Below are positions 1-10,451 of a stretch of DNA of 64,000 bases, one piece after another. Location of the stretch: assembly GCA_022606425.2 (NCBI GenBank), contig JAHDVF020001237.1, positions 1,385,001-1,449,000 on the forward strand, written 5' to 3'. Below the pieces are notes generated by a model. The model did not search any database. It saw only the letters and a program-made list of their open reading frames with translations, and had not been told where the DNA came from. Source of the stretch: Lepidostoma basale. Its lineage: Eukaryota > Arthropoda > Insecta > Trichoptera > Lepidostomatidae. The position numbers and the translations under genes were made by a program. Position 1 is the first letter of the stretch, and each line of letters starts with the position of its first letter.

Positions 1-299
1 AAAATCTTTAAGATTACAAAATTTTGGCTCTTGTCCTTAATATATATTATATTACAAAACTTTTCATTGCTTTTTCAAAAACTGACGAAGCTTTTTTATA
101 AGTATCGCTGTTGACGAGATGAAGTATAAAAGTTATAAATACTCTTATATTAACATAAATTTTGGTGACTTTCATGTTGAAGATACAATATGTTTGATTG
201 ATATAAGAATCTAAAATCTATCAATATTAAATGTAAAAACACATCATATTTCGAAATATTTCACTTGGATCATTCTATTATTGTTTTTTTTTATACTAC
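1..299. other. AT-rich DNA, nothing recognised
   Basis: No convincing coding frame, RNA gene or repeat seen. It runs directly into the antisense SINE that follows. Confidence 0.5.
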
Positions 300-505
300 A
301 GGTCGGTATACAAATTCTTATTTTTAGCTATTACATTGATTCTCATGACATATCATTGGTAGCCAATATATCGCCATTTTATTGTCACGTGAATTCTTCA
401 CCAGACCAAAGACCGTGTGACAGTCACACTGCCACCGCCAAGAATCGAAACTGGGACCTTCTGTGAGGCAGTCAAAGCACTTACTACTCGGCCACGAAGG
501 TCGTT
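300..505 (-). mobile_element. tRNA-derived SINE, family S copy 1
   Basis: Read on the minus strand this begins with a tRNA-like head: an A-box-like stretch near 490 and a worn B box near 443-455. It continues with the family body ending in the conserved block around GTGACAATAAAATGGCGATA and CATGTCACGAGAATCAAT. Five other copies lie at 2646, 10452, 25738, 45655 and 51329. It sits exactly beside a LINE B fragment, so it probably inserted into or next to that LINE. Confidence 0.75.
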
Positions 506-695
506 AATATATACTTTTTCTACCATTATTTTTTCATTCATTTTTTCCATATGTACAAACCATCTTAATGTTCCTTTAATTATTTTATTTATAACACTTT
601 CATTCGCACTGCATTCACTTCTTATACTTTTTTCGACACTCTTTCATACACAGATTTTCACATATTCATCTAAGAGATCTCATTATTATTATTTA
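505..695 (-). mobile_element. LINE family B, internal C-terminal fragment
   Basis: The plus strand matches 63597-63790 closely: 'ccatatgt(a/c)caaaccatctta', 'cgcattcacttctta' and 'tcatctaagagatctcatt' occur in the same order. It is therefore an antisense piece of the LINE reverse-transcriptase C-terminal region. Stops interrupt it and it has no function of its own. Confidence 0.7.
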
Positions 696-798
696 GGTCG
701 TTATTCTTTAAAAGAATTGAAGCTTGATAATGCAATTTTCAATTTTCAAATTGCAATTTGCAATTTTCAAATTTAGAACATACGATGTCAACTCCATT

Positions 799-1004
799 TT
801 TTAAATAATAATTAAATAAAACGATGTTTTTTAACTACTTCCACTTTTGTCTTTATTTAGACAGCGACCGGTTTCGCCAGACTCGCTGGCATCGACAGAC
901 CAGTCTGTCGATGCCAGCGAGTCTGGCGAAACCGGTCGCTGTCTAAATAAAGACAAAAGTGGAAGTAGTTAAAAAACATCGTTTTATTTAATTATTATTT
1001 AAAA
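799..1004. repeat. Perfect 206-bp palindrome with hammerhead-like cores
   Basis: Bases 799-900 and 903-1004 are reverse complements with no mismatch that I can find and a 2-base centre (CA). Each arm contains CTGTCGA, T, hairpin GCCAG-cgagt-CTGGC, GAAA, then the self-complementary ACCGGT and C (plus strand 905-937, minus strand 866-898). This is the hammerhead layout with one core change, A6 to T. GACAG before the core and CTGTC after it could form stem I. Perfect arms imply very recent formation or gene conversion. Confidence 0.85.
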
Positions 1005-1750
1005 TGAACTTCCATCAAGAGATTTCAGTAAAATCATTTGATTACCATTTTTTAATATTAACACCTACAACTGGGGATTTAGTTACATTACGTAAGGTGG
1101 ATTTTATCCCATTTTAAACTCAATTCACTCTCTCTTACTCTCCTCGCAGTACCGAGCGCTATCCAGTAGGGGAAATGAATCGGGGAGGTGTCAACACTCA
1201 TCCCTCTGAGCCGGAAAACAGGAGGATATACGAGTAGAATTCTATTCCCTTTCATATTGACAATACCCTCTCACGAGCCCTTCTGTCTACTCTCGCTACC
1301 TGCGGCTGCCTAACCCTTGCACCCTTTTGTTAGAACATCCCTCCTCCCTGCTTACAGATGCACTCCTTTGGGTGAATTATGTCTATATTTTGCTACGTAC
1401 ACCACTTAAATTGCGTTCTTTGAATTCGCATCAATAAATTTTCACAAAACTAGAACAAAACGTTTTGAATTTTTTAATTGTTCATATTACAGTTTAATTA
1501 TTTCGTAATAATAGTTTTTTAGTATTTATTATTATTAGGGTGGCCTTTATTTTCAACAACATTAATGTTATTTTGTAACTTGCCTTAAGTTGTTTTGTAA
1601 GAGTTTGGGAGTCGATAATGTTAAAGAATTCTAACTCGTGAATAATGCTTATATAAATGTAATTAAAAATCTTAATAGTGTATAATTGTTTGTATCAGAT
1701 AACTTTTAAACCATTTTACCCCATACATTAATTTTGAATATCCAAAATCT
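1005..1750. other. Unassigned; GC-richer patch at 1090-1380
   Basis: 1090-1380 is clearly richer in G+C than its surroundings and looks single-copy within the window. It has no long reading frame. It could be an old exon, a regulatory stretch or a decayed repeat. Confidence 0.4.
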
Positions 1751-1981
1751 TAGTAATTAATTTGAATGAAAACGTCTATCTTCAAGGAGTTTTATTATAT
1801 TTTAAATGGAATGACATGTGTCGCCCTTCTAAAGCATTATCAAATAAAAACATATGATAATATTTAGAAGGGCGAAACATGTCATTCTAATATATAATAA
1901 AACTCCTTGAAGACAGACGTTTTCATTCACGTTAATTATTGAATATGAAGGTTTACATCATTGTTCAATAAACAATAAACA
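1751..1981. mobile_element. Foldback family A, copy 1
   Basis: Two inverted arms: 'gaatgaaaacgtc...ggaatgacatg' and its complement 'catgtcattc...gacgttttcattc'. They are followed by the family's constant right end, around CATCATTGTTCAATAAACAA. No coding capacity. Each arm's inner end carries GGGCGAAACATGTC, the right half of the hammerhead-like layout described for the related foldbacks. Other copies are at 13218, 13599, 17786, 18195, 23430, 26190, 29455, 36960, 41795, 55745 and 63278. Confidence 0.75.
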
Positions 1982-1983
1982 AA

Positions 1984-2120
1984 ATCTTAACTAACTAACT
2001 AACTAACTAACCATCACGCCGTCTTTCCGAACTGGTAGGCAGCAAGAAAGGACTGCCACACTTTTCTTTCTTGACATATTTCCCTCGCTTCCTCAACATT
2101 CACACATCTTGACATGTTAT
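1984..2120 (-). mobile_element. LINE family B, 3' end with (TTAG)n tail
   Basis: The plus strand starts with CTAA repeats, then 'ccatcacgccgtct', 'ggtaggcag' and 'actgccacacttttct'. Read on the minus strand this is the last codons of the LINE (a '..YPSG..DGVMVS'-type ending) followed by a (TTAG)n tail. Same family as 10668, 16428, 22685, 38985, 47130, 55846 and 63379. Confidence 0.75.
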
Positions 2121-2325
2121 ATAACGCCTTAAGATTATATATATTTTTTCGATTTTTATCATCCTCAAAGCATAACCAGCTCTTTTGTGAATATATTTGT
2201 GAACCAATATTAAAAGTATTTTTTTTTATAAAAAAAAGACTAACACCAAAGATTTAAATAATCAATGATATTAGAATTTTTTTTACAATCTTCAATGTGA
2301 GCAGAAAATAGCTCATTATTATGAA

Positions 2326-2420
2326 GAAGGAATCTGGTCGTGTCCAGGCTCGAACCCAAGTCCCCTAGATCAGTAGCCAAGCGTTCTATCCCCTAGACCA
2401 CCACCCGATTTGGAGAGTAA
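2326..2420 (-). mobile_element. tRNA-like head, second SINE family or tRNA pseudogene
   Basis: On the minus strand there is a good A box (TGGTCTAGGGG, complement of 2390-2400) and a B box (GGTTCGAGCC, complement of 2347-2356) at tRNA-like spacing. Arm pairing is poor, so it is not a working tRNA. It differs from SINE family S. Confidence 0.6.
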
Positions 2421-2645
2421 TTAATGTCTTCTAGCGACCCATCGGTATGACAAAATCTTAGTTACCATTTTTTTAAATTTCATAATCTTTACATAATTCA
2501 ATTGAAAGATATTTTTTATCAATGAATAAATAGTTCACATGATACTCCCGAAATAAATTCACATATGAAGATAAATACACAAAAATATTTTTATATAATT
2601 ATTATTTTGTTGAGTCGATCTTTACAATAATACTTACAGGATATC

Positions 2646-2822
2646 TTTCATATTGATTTTCGTGACATGTAAGAGGTAGCTAATATATAGCCAATTTATT
2701 GTCACGTGAATTCTACACCAGACCAAAGAAAGTATGATAATCACACTGCCATCACTGAGAATCGAATCCAGGACCTTCGGTGTGGCAAACAAAAAACTTA
2801 CCACTCAGCCACGGTGGTCGTA
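2646..2822 (-). mobile_element. tRNA-derived SINE, family S copy 2
   Basis: Same order of blocks as copy 1: body with TTATTGTCACGTGAATTC, 'acaccagaccaaaga', a worn B box near 2755-2770, and the head ending in 'ggtggtcgta'. An insertion of A's splits the anticodon-side region. Confidence 0.75.
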
Positions 2823-3498
2823 CATATTATATAACAGCCAAAAGGCTTGCATAAGTGGTTTTTAAACGAATAAGATTTTTTAGTTGCACCTATTGTGAAT
2901 TCACGAATTATATTATGAGTAATCCATTATTGAATTAATTTTTGGTGCCAATCTGTGATGAATTCTCTGTAGCTTATGAAGCTTATGTTAACGCGATTCT
3001 AAGTGAAGTGAAACATGCAATTAATCATACATTCACTCTTCAGAGATAAATGTATGTACTTGTACATAAACTCTCGTATACATGTCAAATTATACATGTC
3101 AAATTATACATTTGGGTCCCTAGAAGACATTAATTACTTTCCAAATGACATTTCAATGTTGGTTCTCAGATATATTTACAAAAGAGCTGGTTATACTTTA
3201 AGTATAAATCTCCTAGACAAATGAGCGGTCAATATGTATATGATGGATTACGTCGATACAAACTCGACCTCTCAAAGATCACGATAAAAACTTTCGAAAC
3301 ATATCGAGTAACGCGGAAAAAATAGTGTAATAATAATTTGTATTAAATAAAAATGTTTTACCAGTGTCCTGTAACAGTATTTTGAGTATGGTTACACAAA
3401 ACGTGATTGTACAAAAAAAGGAATCGTTATGTTGTGAAGACTGGATGACTTATTTTCATCTCGTTTTGCCTTTTTCGAACGAAGGTTGGTAATCGAGT
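2823..3498. other. AT-rich DNA, nothing recognised
   Basis: Only short frames with unremarkable composition. A small local duplication of 'catgtcaaattata' lies near 3080-3110. Confidence 0.4.
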
Positions 3499-3500
3499 AT

Positions 3501-4119
3501 ACGAGGTCTGTCCATTAAATACTGCGTTGCTCAGAAGGTCTTCAATTGAAATTCGCGCAAGAGCGCTGGCTACTTTGTTGCCGGGTGAGCCACCAAGTGA
3601 ATCCTCAATCACCAAACCGTCGAGGTAAACGTACCACTCGAACGGGTAATTATTTTGTGGCATGTTTTTTTATGCTCTTGTCGACAATGGAGATTGACAA
3701 ACAGATATGAACCAACAAGTCAACATCAAATTTCTGGTGAAACTTTGGAAAAATTATCACATTCACCACTGATTGTCCACCAGTTTCTGACCCGAAATGC
3801 GATCTCTGTGATTGATCACCCTCCATTTTCACCAGATTTACCTCCTGGCGACTTCTTTTCTTTTTCCCGAAATGTAAAAAGGTCATGCGGGGCAGCACTG
3901 GGACGACGTGTAGACGATTAAACATAAACCGACAAAGCAGCTGAAGAGCCTGACTCCTGATGATTTCCAGGAATGTTTTGAGCAATAGAAACGGAGGTGG
4001 GACAAGTGCATTGATACAAATGGGGAGCATTTTGAAGGGGATTAAGATTGATCTACCCTAAATTTTGTAAAATAAAATTTAAAAAAAAATCAGTTCGCGT
4101 ATTTATTGGACGGACCTCG
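3501..4119 (+). pseudogene. Decayed mariner-type transposon
   Basis: Inverted ends CGAGGTCTGTCCATTAAATAC (left) and its near-complement at the right (4095-4119) flank a wrecked transposase. Near 3820-3850 the frame reads HPPFSPDLPPGDFF, the mariner third-D block (usually HPPYSPDLAP.D). Near 3945-4035 it reads TPDDFQECFEQ, a stop, then RRWDKCIDTNGEHFEGD, the usual C-terminus. Most of the 5' half is missing or replaced and frames are broken. It belongs to a different mariner lineage from the intact copy at 37.5 kb. Non-functional. Confidence 0.7.
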
Positions 4120-4374
4120 GATTTAACATCTGGAAAAAAACTAGTTAGAAAATAGTTTAATCCGACTTCGTAGGTATTTGAATTCAGATATCTGATGTCG
4201 ATTGAGTAATCTTCACCATTCAAATTATCCCATCTCTGTTGAACTAGTTTGGTTAAGTTATTAAATAGTTAAGTTAATTTTCTTCTGCTCTCGCTAGAGA
4301 TAAAATACTTTATTAATAAGTTGTTCGTTAAGCTCAAAACTGTAAACTTGCCCATTCGTTCCTTGTTTACTTGT

Positions 4375-4575
4375 ACAGATAAATATCAATATAAGGATTT
4401 TCCGGATGGAAGACACAGCGTGAGAAAACCGCGGCTTCGCTGGTTAGACGGTGTTCTGAAGGACCAGCAATTGTTAGTGGAAGTCCAGGATTCAGGATAG
4501 GGTCCACTGGAGAAACTTTTTGGAAGCGGCCGAGGTCCACCCAGGATTGTAGAGCCACAGAGAAGTAAAATGACA
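4375..4575 (+). pseudogene. LINE family E, 3' end
   Basis: Reads PRLRWLDGVLKD, then after a frame shift RIQDRVHWRNFLEAAEVHPGL and stop, followed by 'agccacagagaag'. This matches the common non-LTR retrotransposon C-terminal pattern (RWLD-x-V ... DR-x-x-WR-x-LLEAA-x-x-HPGL). Only the last 60 or so codons remain. Confidence 0.75.
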
Positions 4576-4659
4576 TTTATTTGATAGTAGAGAAGATAAA
4601 AAGTCTTTTAAACTTGAATAACTTCAAGAATAAACATGTACTAGTTGTTACAATATTTT

Positions 4660-5035
4660 TTGTGAATGTATGCTTATACTTGTATACGAATACTGGATTT
4701 CACCCACCGTGGGTTATCAATGCATGATTTAATTGTATCTCTATAGATTAACTATAGATTAACATAGGTAATCAAAATTTTCATAGATGGCACATTGAAA
4801 CTGACATGTGAAATCTGACATAGGACTTTAACATATATACAACTTCCAAAAAATTTGTCATACATGGTCATAAACAAAGGCGGAATGGGGAATGTTGTAA
4901 TTACATAAAGCGTGCGCTTAACCCAACCAATGACAGGTCATAAGTCCTGTAAACACATTGATCACCAATATTCAGTTTCCAATTTGCATCTTCGTCTCTA
5001 TTGAGATACAATTAAATCACGTTCTAGTTGATTTG
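4660..5035. mobile_element. Foldback family B, copy 1
   Basis: Shares 'ggcggaatggggaatgtt', AACCCAACCAATGACAGGTC, 'ataagtcctgtaaacac' and 'cttcgtctctattgagata' with 11556, 16740, 47945, 52100 and 52500. No coding capacity. The flanks carry 'atagatggc' and 'ctggatttcaccca' blocks that recur in inverted order in other copies. Confidence 0.7.
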
Positions 5036-5763
5036 AATAATATTATTTATTTGTATTATCTAAAATTTAATGAATTTGGCGGGAAAACACGAATACTACG
5101 ATTCAACTAAGTAAACTTGAAGATCACAAGTCTACAGGTCTTCTTTCTAAGAAAACAATTTGCATGTATAATCAAATTCTCAAATCCACGAATTTCTGCC
5201 AGGCATGTACGCTCTATCTACAAACAAAAGTCTACTCCGGCGAATTGTCTTTATATATTCACTAAGTCCCTATCTGCTGTGATAATTCGGCTGCGGAGCA
5301 CTTCAAGTGGGGTGTCGGGGGGCGTTTCATATCAAGATGAGTCGTTTTGTTTTCTGCAGATGATCTTATCCCCATCTCACCCTATTGGGCGGCGCAGCAC
5401 CGGAGCTACAAGGCTCGGCGCCCGGTTCAGACATCTCTGTTGATTAAAACTGAAAATAAAATGTTATATTTGTTTGTAGTTTATAAAAATGTTTTTCATT
5501 TTTGTATTTCGTAAGAATTTGTTCAACTATGAATGCTTTGATGTTGTCATTTTTACGCGAATACTTTTTTTTTATAAATTAATACTGTGGAATTCCATAA
5601 TGACGATTTTTTTAAAGAATTATAACACTGTTATATACACTTTAAAAAGAAGAAAAACAAGTGTATGAATTCATAGCCAATATTTGTGTAGGTACATAGG
5701 TACACAAAAATGTATTTCAATTTTGTATTTTGTAAGAAGTTATTAAACCATGAATGTTTTATA
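5036..5763. other. Unassigned; GC-richer patch 5270-5440
   Basis: A 108-codon frame (5117-5443) spans the GC-rich part but resembles nothing I know and has no clear start context. It may be an old coding or repeat remnant. The rest is AT-rich. Confidence 0.35.
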
Positions 5764-5890
5764 ACAATGATCAAATCAAATCAGTTTATTAACTCAAAAG
5801 ACATTACAAACCGCAAAATGTTTAACGCATCTATTGAGTACAGGTAAAATATTATAAAAATACAACATAATACCAGGAACACATTAGGTT
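5764..5890 (-). mobile_element. CR1/Jockey-like LINE, 3' tail only
   Basis: The plus strand begins 'aaatcaaatcagtttatt', then 'aaaagacattacaaac', 'gcatctattgagtacagg' and 'acataataccaggaacaca'. It is the antisense 3' end of the same element as 9572-9932 and 30656-30985. Truncated before the coding part. Confidence 0.65.
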
Positions 5891-6060
5891 AAATTCCATA
5901 TTATATAATTAATATAAATAAAAACGCCTGTCTTCCAGGAGTTTGATTGATTTTTTTATAATTAAACTGTAAACAACCGAAGTTTGTTTTTGTAACCCTG
6001 ACAAAGGTTGGTTTGATAAAACGAAATACAACGGGGTGAAATAAAAAAAGTATTTAAAAT
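5891..6060. repeat. Foldback fragments (family A left end and a family D-like piece)
   Basis: 5895-5945 matches the family A left end ('aattccatattatataattaata', 'aaaacgcctgtcttc'). 5960-6030 ('gtttgtttttgtaaccctgac') matches 14285-14315, part of foldback D. Confidence 0.5.
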
Positions 6061-6184
6061 TATTTTTAAATAACTAGCTTTAATGTTTTAATCATCGTTT
6101 AAAAAATGCCAGTTAATATTCTATAATGTATGGCTGTTGTTGTTAGCTTATAATGCTGGAGTTGATATTTTGAGACAAGAAGTG

Positions 6185-6385
6185 TTGCTATATGAAGTGC
6201 GTGGTATATATTATTATATATGAAGTGTGTGGTACATAATACACCATATGAAGTGCGTGGTATATAATATTTGAAGTTCGTGGTATACTATGTATTAAGT
6301 GCTTGGTAAATAATATATGAATTGCGTGGTATACATATAATAAACTAAGTGCGTGGTATATAATATTTGAAGTGCGTGACCGGGC
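6185..6385. repeat. Minisatellite, about seven units of 25-33 bp
   Basis: Imperfect tandem repeats of a 'gaagtgcgtggtatataata' unit. Units differ by point changes and length. Any apparent reading frame here is a product of the repeat. Confidence 0.85.
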
Positions 6386-6880
6386 CTGACAAGGAGTTTC
6401 AAAATACTTCCTTCTGTACAAGGCTAGTGTATAGTCCCAACAAGTCCAGGACGAATGGGCCATACGAGGGGAACGTGCCCGATATCTGTCAGAGGAAATT
6501 GCCTGCCTGAAGGTAGCCATTCTGATGATAACGTAATGCAATCATACCTATCTTCCTTTGTCTTCGTTTTACCTTATTTCGGCAGTCTTCGGCCTGTCGC
6601 TTTTGATCTGAAATGTGTGTTTATTTGATTTGAGTAGGTATGCGAAGATATTACAGTAATAAAATACCCAACTTCCTACATAAATAAAACATAAGGTTTC
6701 TAGGAGTTAAATTTTACGCGCTATGCGATTGTGAAACATTTTTAAAAAAATTTAATAATATCAACCCTTAGAATGGTTAACAATTGAAGTAGGTATAATC
6801 CTTTTTTTAATAGTACACTGTTTTGGCTGAAACAATCTGATACATCAACGTTATTAACTGTTAAATTATGAAACTCACAT
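6386..6880. other. Unassigned; GC-richer 6386-6545
   Basis: 6386-6545 is noticeably GC-richer and abuts the minisatellite. No family recognised. The rest is AT-rich. Confidence 0.35.
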
Positions 6881-6886
6881 AAATGG

Positions 6887-7025
6887 TATCACAATTTTAA
6901 ATTTTAAAATTTTCGCGACAGCTGTTTCGTTAATCTATGTTCATCATCAGGTGTTGCAATTTTTTAAAATATTAAAATGTACAAAATGGTGTTACAAAAT
7001 AATAAAAACTGTGATACCATAAACA
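6887..7025 (-). mobile_element. Foldback family C, copy 1, hammerhead-like core
   Basis: On the minus strand 6917-6950 reads CTGATGA, T, a weak hairpin, then CGAAACAGCTGTC. The core is intact and stem III (ACAGCTGT) is self-complementary. Flanking 'ggtatcacaatt' and 'gtgataccat' form the outer inverted ends. Only one core is present; the second arm is reduced. Related copies lie at 11955 and 53215. Confidence 0.7.
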
Positions 7026-8193
7026 AAGTTTTATTATTTAACATTTAATTTATTTTAAACAAACCAAATTAATAAGGAACAATATTGCAATATTGCATTT
7101 TAAACATATTGTAGCATCCAAAAAGTGAAACAATATAAATCTTGTAACATTTCATGAAACAAAATATTAATAAAAATAGTAATATCAGTACACACACACT
7201 TTGATAACCTATCTAGTAGGTAGGTCCACGGAACGTAAGCACAGCTGACACGAATCTAAACGACACGTTATATTAATAATAAAATGGCGCACAAACTTCG
7301 CAAAGTATGTAATATATTATTTTACAAGCGTAATTATAGTTAGTGCCCACCCCACAGGGTGTGCCGAAAACTTTTGCAGCTCCCCCTGTGTAAAAAGTTT
7401 ACCAATATAATGGACCTTTTTTTGGAGTACTACGCGAATATTCGTGTATGAAAAGATGGCAATTTTTCATTTTTCTTTGTACAGCATCGTTCTTTATTTC
7501 TGTATTGCCAACTCATCGAAAGGAAATTAATCAGAACGGAGATAATACGTAATGAAACCTTGTGCCGGTTAAGTACCTCGGAGGAGTATAGCGATCATGT
7601 TATTGATTTGGTTAACTAGGTACCTATAGGAACTAGGTAGGTAAGGAAGTTATCAAAGACGGACGCTTCATAATATTTTTTAACTGTGTTTTATCAGATT
7701 TTTTTAACTGTTATATTATCCATTGCATTTTTTTTTTACGTTTAGATTTGGATAAAAATATATAGTATGCAGACTGTCGAAAAAAAAAAAAATTATGTTG
7801 CTTTATTTCTAATAAAAATAATGATTTAGAGTGAAATGGAATTTTAATCTAGATACATTGGCCCATTTTGTGAACGAAATAGATTCAATTTGATTTGGAA
7901 AGAAAATTGAACATCAGTTAACGTAACAACCAGTACCTAGTAAATACAAAATAAGTTAGAGTTGCACCAAAAGCTGGAGAATATTTCCGAAACATGAATG
8001 TTTATTTTAATTTTTTACAATGAAAATATATAAATAGTGGTCTAACATAGAGTTAAAATTTCTTACTAAATTACAAGAATGGATTTTCACAGTGTAACGC
8101 CTTAGAATATGGAATAGAATAGAATATAATCTTTGAAATAAATATACAATTACATCAACTGTTTATTTTTTTTAATGTTTTTATTACTTTTCT
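7026..8193. other. AT-rich DNA, nothing recognised
   Basis: No frame, RNA gene or repeat that I can support. 7200-7620 is slightly GC-richer. Confidence 0.4.
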
Positions 8194-8500
8194 TAGAGTA
8201 GCAGAAGTGCGAACCCTACGCTCCATCGCAGGCAAAACCCTCAGAGATCGGATCAGAAATGAAACAATAAGGTCCGTGTGGGGTGTAGAGGACATAATGA
8301 GATGAGGAAGAAGGATAATGGGCTTTTGGAGAGCATGGACAATACAAGAATTGCAAAAATTGTTAAATATGAAAACCCAAGCAGCAAAAGACTATTAGAA
8401 AGGCCGCCAAAAAGATGAAGAGATTGCTGGACATCATCATCCCAAGACAACTCATCGTCACAAACAGGTCATACGACCTCAACTAAGAGGAAGAAGATGA
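8194..8500 (+). pseudogene. LINE family A, 3' end
   Basis: Begins AEVRTLRSIAGKTLRDRIRNE and passes through VEDIMR. It then decays, with several stops, to 'aggccgccaaaaagatg' and ends in a GAAGAAG-rich tail. The pattern EMRTLR-x-IAGKTLRDR-x-RN ... RWxRQRR ... H-x-x-RMD ... RPPGRPPKRW recurs at 10214, 14337, 15945, 18345, 20570, 35925, 44200, 46340 and 51725. This is the C-terminal tail of a non-LTR reverse transcriptase, probably RTE-like. Confidence 0.75.
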
Positions 8501-8559
8501 AGAAGGAGAAATTTTATAGAAATACATTAATGTAAGAGATACATAACAAGAACAATAAT

Positions 8560-8715
8560 AATAAACCATTATGCCGTTGACCGCAACTACGGTGGAAGAA
8601 TGATCTAAACAGACACGTCGGAATAACCTGGATGCAGTCTGCACAGGACAGAATGACATGGAAGCAAACGGAGGCAGCCTTTGTCCAGGAGTAGACGGGA
8701 ATAGACTGAGGAAGA
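8560..8715 (+). pseudogene. LINE family F, last codons
   Basis: Reads LRWKNDLNRHVGITWMQSAQ, then DRMTWKQTEAAFVQEWTGID and stop, followed by GGAAGAAGAAG. This is the classic LINE ending 'RW-D ... W-AQDR-W ... EAYVQQWT'. A second copy is at 50885-51295. Confidence 0.75.
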
Positions 8716-8724
8716 AGAAGAGAA

Positions 8725-9175
8725 GAATATGTCGTTTTCCCGGAAGGGTAGGCAGAGAGAATATGCGGCCACACTACTCTATTCTGACACACTTCTCGAG
8801 CATCCTCCACATTCATACAGCGAGTCCGACTTCGTACATGGCCGACTTTTAAATTTGGATTAATTTGGTCATGCCGTGTTTTCTTCGGTCTTTCTCGACT
8901 CCGTGCGGCATTCACATCGTTAACGTATACTCTTTTAAACATATTTTTTTTATCCATGCGTTCTATGTGTCCAATCTAACACAGTGATCCTTTCATAATA
9001 CTATCTTCCGCTCTAACATATATATCCCTTCTAAATGCATTTGAAATTCTGTCGTAGATCGTTTTACGTTTAAGGGATCTCATCTTTACTGAATTTATTG
9101 CTCTCATCCTTCTTTTTCCATGCTTCGCTTCCATACATAAGGATTGAAACTAAAACTCTATTGTGAATAATTTTT
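8725..9175 (-). pseudogene. LINE family B, C-terminal and 3' part
   Basis: On the minus strand there is NVEDAREVCQNRVVWPHILS, then AYPSGK, near 8770-8815. Upstream in the LINE come 'ccatgcttcgcttccatacataag' (9120-9140) and 'gggatctcat' (9073). Order and spacing match the copy at 63379-63880. Multiple stops and frame shifts. Confidence 0.75.
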
Positions 9176-9571
9176 TTTCGTTGATTAATTCTTGATGACA
9201 AAAACCGTTTTCAAAGAGAGATGTATAAATATTGTAAAATGCGTTACAGTTAGAGTAGTTACAGGGGTTACAAAGCACATGTAGAATATATTGATGCAGA
9301 TAGCTAGATGTATACATGTTGTATGTTATACAGTACGTAGTATCATTACGCTTATATCCATGACGGTTGCTCCGCTCCCGGGTATCCATTAACTTGTTTT
9401 GTCCAAATTAAGCGAGGCGTGATGGCTTGCAACAGGTAGGAACATGGAATATTGATTTTATGCTTCATTGTAGCGCATGTGTTATACATAAGCTGTATGT
9501 ACCATATGTTTGTGTAAATATATAGATTTTTATGTCGTCTTTATTGCTTACCCCAAAAAGTTTATATTTTT
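9176..9571. other. Unassigned spacer
   Basis: A 79-codon minus-strand frame (9150-9389) is partly LINE flank and not recognisable. 'cggttgctccgctcccggg' near 9363 is a short GC patch. Confidence 0.35.
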
Positions 9572-9932
9572 CAAATCAAATCAATTCATTTACTCAACAG
9601 ATATTCCAAACAGCTTAAATGTTTAAGGCATCTATTGAATACAAGTAAAATATTATATACTTACAACATAATATAAGAACACATAAGAGATGATTCGACA
9701 TTGAAAAGACATGATACTTTCCAAAGTAAAGAGTAGGTATTTGTCTTCTGAATGCACATTCACTAATATGAAAGACGTCGATCTCCGGGGAGACCGCGTT
9801 CAGCAGACTAATTGCTCTTCCCACCGGTGTCACCAGAGGCAGTTTGGTTTTGGCGGCCGGTAGGTAAAACAATCTGTGCTGTCGCTGTCGGAGATCAGGG
9901 ACAAAAAGACCAACATCCTTCAGCAGAGCCAA
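9572..9932 (-). pseudogene. CR1/Jockey-like LINE, C-terminal tail and 3' UTR
   Basis: The minus strand reads VPDLRQRQHRLFYLPAAKTK, then LPLVTPVGRAISLLN and SPEIDVFH. This is the ending typical of CR1/Jockey-type reverse transcriptases (short arginine/hydrophobic run, 'P-ARTN', 'AI-LLN', 'DIFH'). The 3' UTR runs to 9572 and ends in a TGATTTGATTT-type tail. Best-preserved copy; partner at 30656-30985. Confidence 0.7.
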
Positions 9933-10213
9933 GTTATTATTGTATGTTATATAATATTATATTAACTGTTAAATGTACAACATTGTTATAATTTCATTAA
10001 GAATAACTAATTTTATTGCTTGAAAATATGTTGTAATTCTTCTTCCTACATACTTGCCGAATTACGTTATTAAATTATTCCTTCTTTTATTTAAAAAAAA
10101 ATTTAAGTATTTGTTTTAAGCCGACCGACCACCATTTCTATATGGAAGTAAAGTATGGCAAGTTTAAACGATCCACGAAAAAAAATTATTTACGAGTGAA
10201 ATGTCGCGAGGGT
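9933..10213. other. AT-rich spacer
   Basis: Nothing recognised. Confidence 0.4.
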
Positions 10214-10320
10214 TACCAGGATTCTCCTCCTGTGATGCTGAACTCCAGTTATCTTTCCATCATTTTGGGGGTCTCCCTGGTGGACGCCGTCTATTTGGTA
10301 TTCCATGGAGAGCCATGTAT
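10214..10320 (-). pseudogene. LINE family A, short C-terminal scrap
   Basis: The minus strand reads HGIPNRRRPPGRPPK, stop, WKDNWSSAS, matching the GRPPGRPPKRWREGWSSSS block at 16010-16090. It faces an opposite-strand reverse-transcriptase scrap just downstream. Confidence 0.65.
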
Positions 10321-10451
10321 GGAAGATCAGCTTCAACTGCATACTGGATAACATCATTAAAGAGGTTGCATCTCTCAAGTTGGGTTACATTCTTCAAAAG
10401 GAATCAGTGGGAATTATCTGCTATGCTGACTACGCTACAATCATTGACGAC
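10305..10451 (+). pseudogene. LINE reverse-transcriptase scrap with YADY box
   Basis: Plus-strand frame: FNCILDNIIKEVASLKLGYI, then IICYADYATIID. This is the LINE palm motif around YADD, with the second catalytic aspartate changed to tyrosine. It is the only catalytic-core piece of a LINE reverse transcriptase I found in the window. It starts in opposite orientation to the C-terminal scrap next to it. Confidence 0.65.

Noticed and set aside
417..776. 119-codon plus-strand frame
   Set aside because: It crosses the SINE/LINE junction and reads antisense LINE sequence.
3650..4030. 126-codon minus-strand frame
   Set aside because: Reverse of the decayed mariner, whose recognisable protein blocks are on the plus strand.
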